DNA from: Verrucomicrobiaceae bacterium E54
GTDB lineage: Bacteria; Verrucomicrobiota; Verrucomicrobiia; Verrucomicrobiales; Akkermansiaceae
Reading direction: 5' to 3'
NCBI GenBank assembly: GCA_022548915.1
Contig: JAKZES010000045.1
Location: 1 to 43,396 of the forward strand
Length of the DNA stretch: 43,396 bases
Positions 40,967 to 43,396 of this stretch are shown in pieces; the first letter of the stretch is position 1; every line of letters begins with the position of its first letter. Under the pieces are notes generated by a model, which did no database searches, was not told the DNA's origin, and worked only from the letters and a program-made list of their open reading frames with translations. A program made the translations under genes and the position numbers.

Positions 40967-41362
40967 GTGTATTTGGCTGGTTGTTGGTTTGTTGTTTTCA
41001 GAAGGCACGAAGGACGGCATCGGAGCCGACCCACGCGCGGAAAATGAAACGCCCGCCACGGCAAGAGGCCGGGGCGGGCGTGGGTAGCTGACGCTTCCAG
41101 CGGCAGGCGGTGTCCGTGGCTTCCAGCCGCGGTGCCATCGATCGGGCAGCCGGATGAGCTGGCTCACCTCAATCCACTCGGTCGGCGGATGCTCGAAACC
41201 CGGGATCAGGGTGCGGACAAGCACCCGGGGGCTGTCGGCTGGTGCCTCGATGACGACGCGCTCGAAGTCGTCGTCGCCGGGGTCCTGCCACTCCGGGTGG
41301 ATCCGCACCCGGTCGCCGACCCGGAAGGGTCCGGGTGCGGCGTGGGAGTCGGACTTGCTCAT
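40967..41362 (-). CDS. Small SH3-like coding segment in frame with the DUF932 gene
   Basis: ATG 41362 overlaps the ligase stop (ATGA). The first about 75 residues look genuine: FRVGDRVRIHPEWQDPGDDD, ERVVIEAPADSPRVLVRTL, EWIEVSQLIRLP, a beta-barrel-like SH3/KOW-type pattern. After that the frame crosses a strong hairpin (41049-41081) and a low-information stretch before continuing without a stop into the DUF932 start. Either this is the N-terminus of a 399-residue protein or a short gene whose own stop was lost. Both are possible. Confidence 0.45.
41049..41081 (-). promoter_or_regulatory. Leader hairpin upstream of the DUF932 gene
   Basis: Arms ACGCCCGCC and GGCGGGCGT pair perfectly around a 15-nt loop, about 80 nt upstream of ATG 40966. 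The hairpin and the bases after it (TTTCATTTTCCGCGCG on the minus strand) resemble the hairpin upstream of the ligase gene. No T-run follows, so it is not a typical terminator. Confidence 0.6.
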
Positions 41363-42459
41363 GGCGTGACCACTGCAAGCGGCTCGGCCTTGAACTTCAG
41401 TTGGTCCACCGTGCATTCGTCCGCCGGGATGTCGTCCCGGGGGCCGAGGTAGACCGGCTGGTAAATCGCGCCGCTCTCGCGATGGGCGTAGAGGTAGCGT
41501 GCCTCGACGACGGTACCCTTTTCCGGCACCTCATGGTTTGCGGGAATGGTCACATTTCCGGCGGAGACGCGGTTGCCCTCCGCGGTGAGCAGCTCCAGGC
41601 CGACGCTGTGCTTCGTTCCGTTCCTCCCGGCGACGATGAACGACGCGGTCTCGACGAACTTGAACTTGAGCTGGGGTCCCCCGCTGTTCGGACGACCGGG
41701 ACGGTAAGGCGCGTCAATGTCCTTGAATACGACTCCCTCGGCACCGGTAGCGCGGAGTTCCTCGTAGGTCGCCAGCTTGTCGTCGGGATCGAGCGGGGTC
41801 GCGATCCAGCAGAGGGCTGGGTTTCCCATGGGAAGAACGCCCATGAGAACCTTGAAGCGGTCGAGGTAGCCGAGTTCGCGCAGGGTGCGGCCTTCGAGCT
41901 CGAGGAGGTCGAAGGCGTGCAGGGCGTCGCCGACAGCCTCACCGTCGATGATCACATCGCAGGGAAGCCCCGCAACCGCATCGTGGACTGGCCCTGGGAT
42001 GGCAACTGCCAGTCCCCGGCGGTTGATCCCGGTGATGGTGTCCCCGCGCTTGCGGACGAGCAGCCGGCGTCCGTCGTGCTTCTCTTGGAGGCAGAACTTC
42101 GGCGAGCCGATCAGGCGACCCACTTCGCTCTCCTCGATGGGATTGAGGAGCTGCGGGCGGATGCCGGTGTCGATGGACCCGGAGGCGGTGCCCCGGTAGG
42201 GCGTGCCGTCGGTGCTCCGGGTGTATCCCTTGCGGAGCTTCGAGTGGACCAGCTTGTCGAAGACCTGCCTTGCCTGCTCCAGCGGAACGGGCTGCGGGGT
42301 CTTGATCCCGGTGGTAAGCGTGTTGCCGCGACGACCATAGGCGAAGGTGACGATGTAACCATCGCCCTTCGATTCGATGGCGGCGTGATAGACTTTGTCG
42401 GACCTTCCCTCGCGGAAATGGAGGGAGGCCGAGTCGATGGTGGTGATGCTGGTGGACAT
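41359..42459 (-). CDS. WGR-domain ATP-dependent DNA ligase
   Basis: Residues 1-85 form a WGR domain (SASLHFREGRSDKVYHAAIE, then YIVTFAYGRRGNTLTTGIK). Residues about 100-366 are an ATP-dependent DNA ligase: motif I LQEKHDGRRL with Lys127 as the adenylated residue (KxDGxR), VIIDGEAVG (motif III-like), EGVVFKDIDAPYRPG (motif IV) and LKFKF (motif V). The C-terminal part is an OB-like domain. WGR domains contact nucleic-acid ends in PARPs. The pairing with a clamp-like gene upstream suggests a small replication or repair module, perhaps of plasmid or phage origin. The leader carries the shared hairpin at 42524 and an A/C-rich start region. Confidence 0.9.
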   Translation of the reverse strand: MSTSITTIDSASLHFREGRSDKVYHAAIESKGDGYIVTFAYGRRGNTLTTGIKTPQPVPLEQARQVFDKLVHSKLRKGYTRSTDGTPYRGTASGSIDTGIRPQLLNPIEESEVGRLIGSPKFCLQEKHDGRRLLVRKRGDTITGINRRGLAVAIPGPVHDAVAGLPCDVIIDGEAVGDALHAFDLLELEGRTLRELGYLDRFKVLMGVLPMGNPALCWIATPLDPDDKLATYEELRATGAEGVVFKDIDAPYRPGRPNSGGPQLKFKFVETASFIVAGRNGTKHSVGLELLTAEGNRVSAGNVTIPANHEVPEKGTVVEARYLYAHRESGAIYQPVYLGPRDDIPADECTVDQLKFKAEPLAVVTP

Positions 42460-42523
42460 GTTGTTTCAGTTGGTGGTTTCGGGTTGAGTTGCCCTTCGCG
42501 GAATGCGTCGGGCGGAGAATGGA

Positions 42524-42557
42524 GACGCCCGCCAAGGTGTGAGACCGGGCGGGCGTC
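42524..42557 (-). promoter_or_regulatory. Leader hairpin upstream of the WGR-ligase gene
   Basis: Arms GACGCCCGCC and GGCGGGCGTC pair perfectly around a 14-nt loop, about 65 nt upstream of ATG 42459. It is homologous to the hairpin at 41049-41081 in arms, part of the loop and 3' flank. Confidence 0.6.
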
Positions 42558-42568
42558 GGTTTTGGGAG

Positions 42569-42697
42569 TGCGGAGGCTTGCCTCCGCTTTCGACCTGCCG
42601 GTGGCGTGGTTGCCGGATGGAGCAGATCTGGTCCTGTGGGTGCTTTTTGAGCTGCGGATCCCGGGAGTAGCTCCCAAAGCGGAGGCAAGCCTCCGCA
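42569..42697. repeat. REP/MITE-like element with palindromic inverted ends
   Basis: TGCGGAGGCTTGCCTCCGC followed by TTT (42569-42590) recurs as its exact reverse complement at 42676-42697. Each end is itself a perfect hairpin (GCGGAGGC-tt-GCCTCCGC). The 85-nt interior encodes nothing. It lies between the clamp-like and ligase genes, right after the clamp stop. Confidence 0.75.
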
Positions 42698-42706
42698 GTC
42701 CAAAGC

Positions 42707-43300
42707 TCACGCGGCGGCGCGATCGGATGCCCCGAGGCGCATCGGCATGACGACGCACAGGGTGTCGTCGAGGCGACGGGCGACGACCGGGCTCATCTCG
42801 TCGATGAACCACAGCGTCGGTGCGATGGTCAGAGCATCGGCCAGATAGGCGGCGTTGAGCGCCACCGGTTGGGGTTTCCCGGTGATGTCCGCCGGCACCT
42901 CGATACGCGACGCGTGGCTGGTGCCCGGCGCGTGGCTCAGTTCGAGGTGTCCGCGTTTCGCGGGCCGCAACTCGACGGCGACCTCCTTGCCGCCCTTGGC
43001 CAGCGCCTTGAGCCAGTCGATCACTGCGACACGGTTGTTCTCGTCGAAGCCCGCCGAAGCGACGCGCTCATTCGGGACGACCTGCTTCCAGTTCGGGTAG
43101 TGGCCATCGATGAGGCGGCTGACCAGGGTGTGGTCGCCAGCCTCGATGCGGACGTGGTCGGGATCACCCGGCTTGCCCTTGGGCTCCTCCTCCGTCACCG
43201 GACGCGCGAAGGGCGTCACCCGCACAACTCCCTGTTGGAAATCGGCATGGCCGAGCACGTGGACAGCCACGGTCGGGATCACCAGTTTGCGATCCGGCAC
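42707..43300 (-). CDS. Beta-sliding-clamp-like protein, short form
   Basis: The product has 197 residues from GTG 43300; an in-frame TGA lies just upstream, so it cannot be longer. HTLVSRLIDGHYPNWKQVVP matches the DnaN segment SRLIeGxFPdyxxVIP, and VALNAAYLADAL ... VVARRLDDTLCVVMPMRL matches the end of the clamp (N-YLxdAL, PvxxxxxxxxxxVlMPmR). DnaN is about 370 residues in three domains; only the equivalent of the end of domain 2 and domain 3 is present. It is either a truncated gene or a minimal accessory clamp working with the downstream ligase. The leader beyond the start contains A/C-rich sequence on the minus strand (caccaacaacttacacc). Confidence 0.8.
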   Translation of the reverse strand: MPDRKLVIPTVAVHVLGHADFQQGVVRVTPFARPVTEEEPKGKPGDPDHVRIEAGDHTLVSRLIDGHYPNWKQVVPNERVASAGFDENNRVAVIDWLKALAKGGKEVAVELRPAKRGHLELSHAPGTSHASRIEVPADITGKPQPVALNAAYLADALTIAPTLWFIDEMSPVVARRLDDTLCVVMPMRLGASDRAAA

Positions 43301-43396
43301 ACTAGCCCGGATTTCTCATACCGAGAATTGAGGGCGGTTGGAGTTTTGGTGTAAGTTGTTGGTGTTCAAATCAATGACTCACACACAAAACCCAAC

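Noticed and set aside
41335-42750. A 471-codon plus-strand open frame
   Set aside because: It is antisense to the WGR-ligase and runs through the leader hairpin and the REP-like element, so it cannot be a conserved protein.

Overview
The window is high-GC, densely coded bacterial DNA and looks like an accessory or conflict island from a Verrucomicrobiota-like organism. The pointers are a secreted GH16 protein ending in the 'LERSDDLKEW...RRFYRV' type of C-terminal domain that I associate with that phylum, A/C-rich leaders without Shine-Dalgarno sites before several start codons, and Pup outside Actinobacteria. The phylum call is an inference. No rRNA, tRNA, CRISPR array or transposase gene was seen.

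Left part (1-12,800, mostly minus strand). The 3' end of a WD40 protein enters from the left edge, followed by a secreted GH16-like protein. Next is a two-gene unit: a PfkB-like/AAA+/RyR protein followed by a patatin phospholipase. A second unit holds a Nudix-RelA/SpoT-helical-SLOG-RyR protein, a membrane-anchored TIR protein and a GH17-like glucanase. Then come an unassigned 'FINCPYD' protein and a DUF2188 protein. Domain content suggests sensing or making of modified nucleotides (RyR, SLOG, Nudix, RelA/SpoT, TIR) coupled to membrane or NAD-directed effectors.

Middle (12,800-25,000). A GlnD-like nucleotidyltransferase with a degenerate HD region is followed by a roughly 205-bp inverted-repeat element, a MraZ/AbrB-like protein, and a Nudix-like/TIR protein on the other strand. 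A second, diverged copy of the 3' end of the GlnD-like gene lies beyond it, so this cargo is bracketed by direct repeats. Then come, 6 nt apart on the minus strand, a TssB-TssC fusion (T6SS sheath subunits in one chain) and a 1,457-residue TIR-NACHT-WD40 protein.

Right-centre (24,900-37,000), the most striking part. A sigma-54 activator faces a strict -24/-12 promoter and an 11-gene plus-strand operon. The operon contains a winged-helix regulator, FHA-like/RING-like protein, E1, E2, an unknown, a ubiquitin-like protein, a JAMM peptidase, a Mpa/ARC-like AAA+ ATPase, a Dop/PafA-family protein, Pup (64 residues, ending GGQ) and a second Dop/PafA-family protein with a helical C-terminus. A eukaryote-like Ub cassette and a pupylation cassette thus sit in one apparent transcription unit, with no 20S proteasome genes in the window.

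Right end (37,000-43,396, minus strand). A SLOG-SLATT membrane protein and a small unknown come first. They are followed by a DNA-maintenance-like set: a short beta-clamp-like protein, a WGR-ATP-dependent DNA ligase, a DUF932 protein and a DUF4230 protein, ending at a clear intrinsic terminator. Two genes in this set share a homologous leader hairpin, and a palindromic REP-like element lies beside them.
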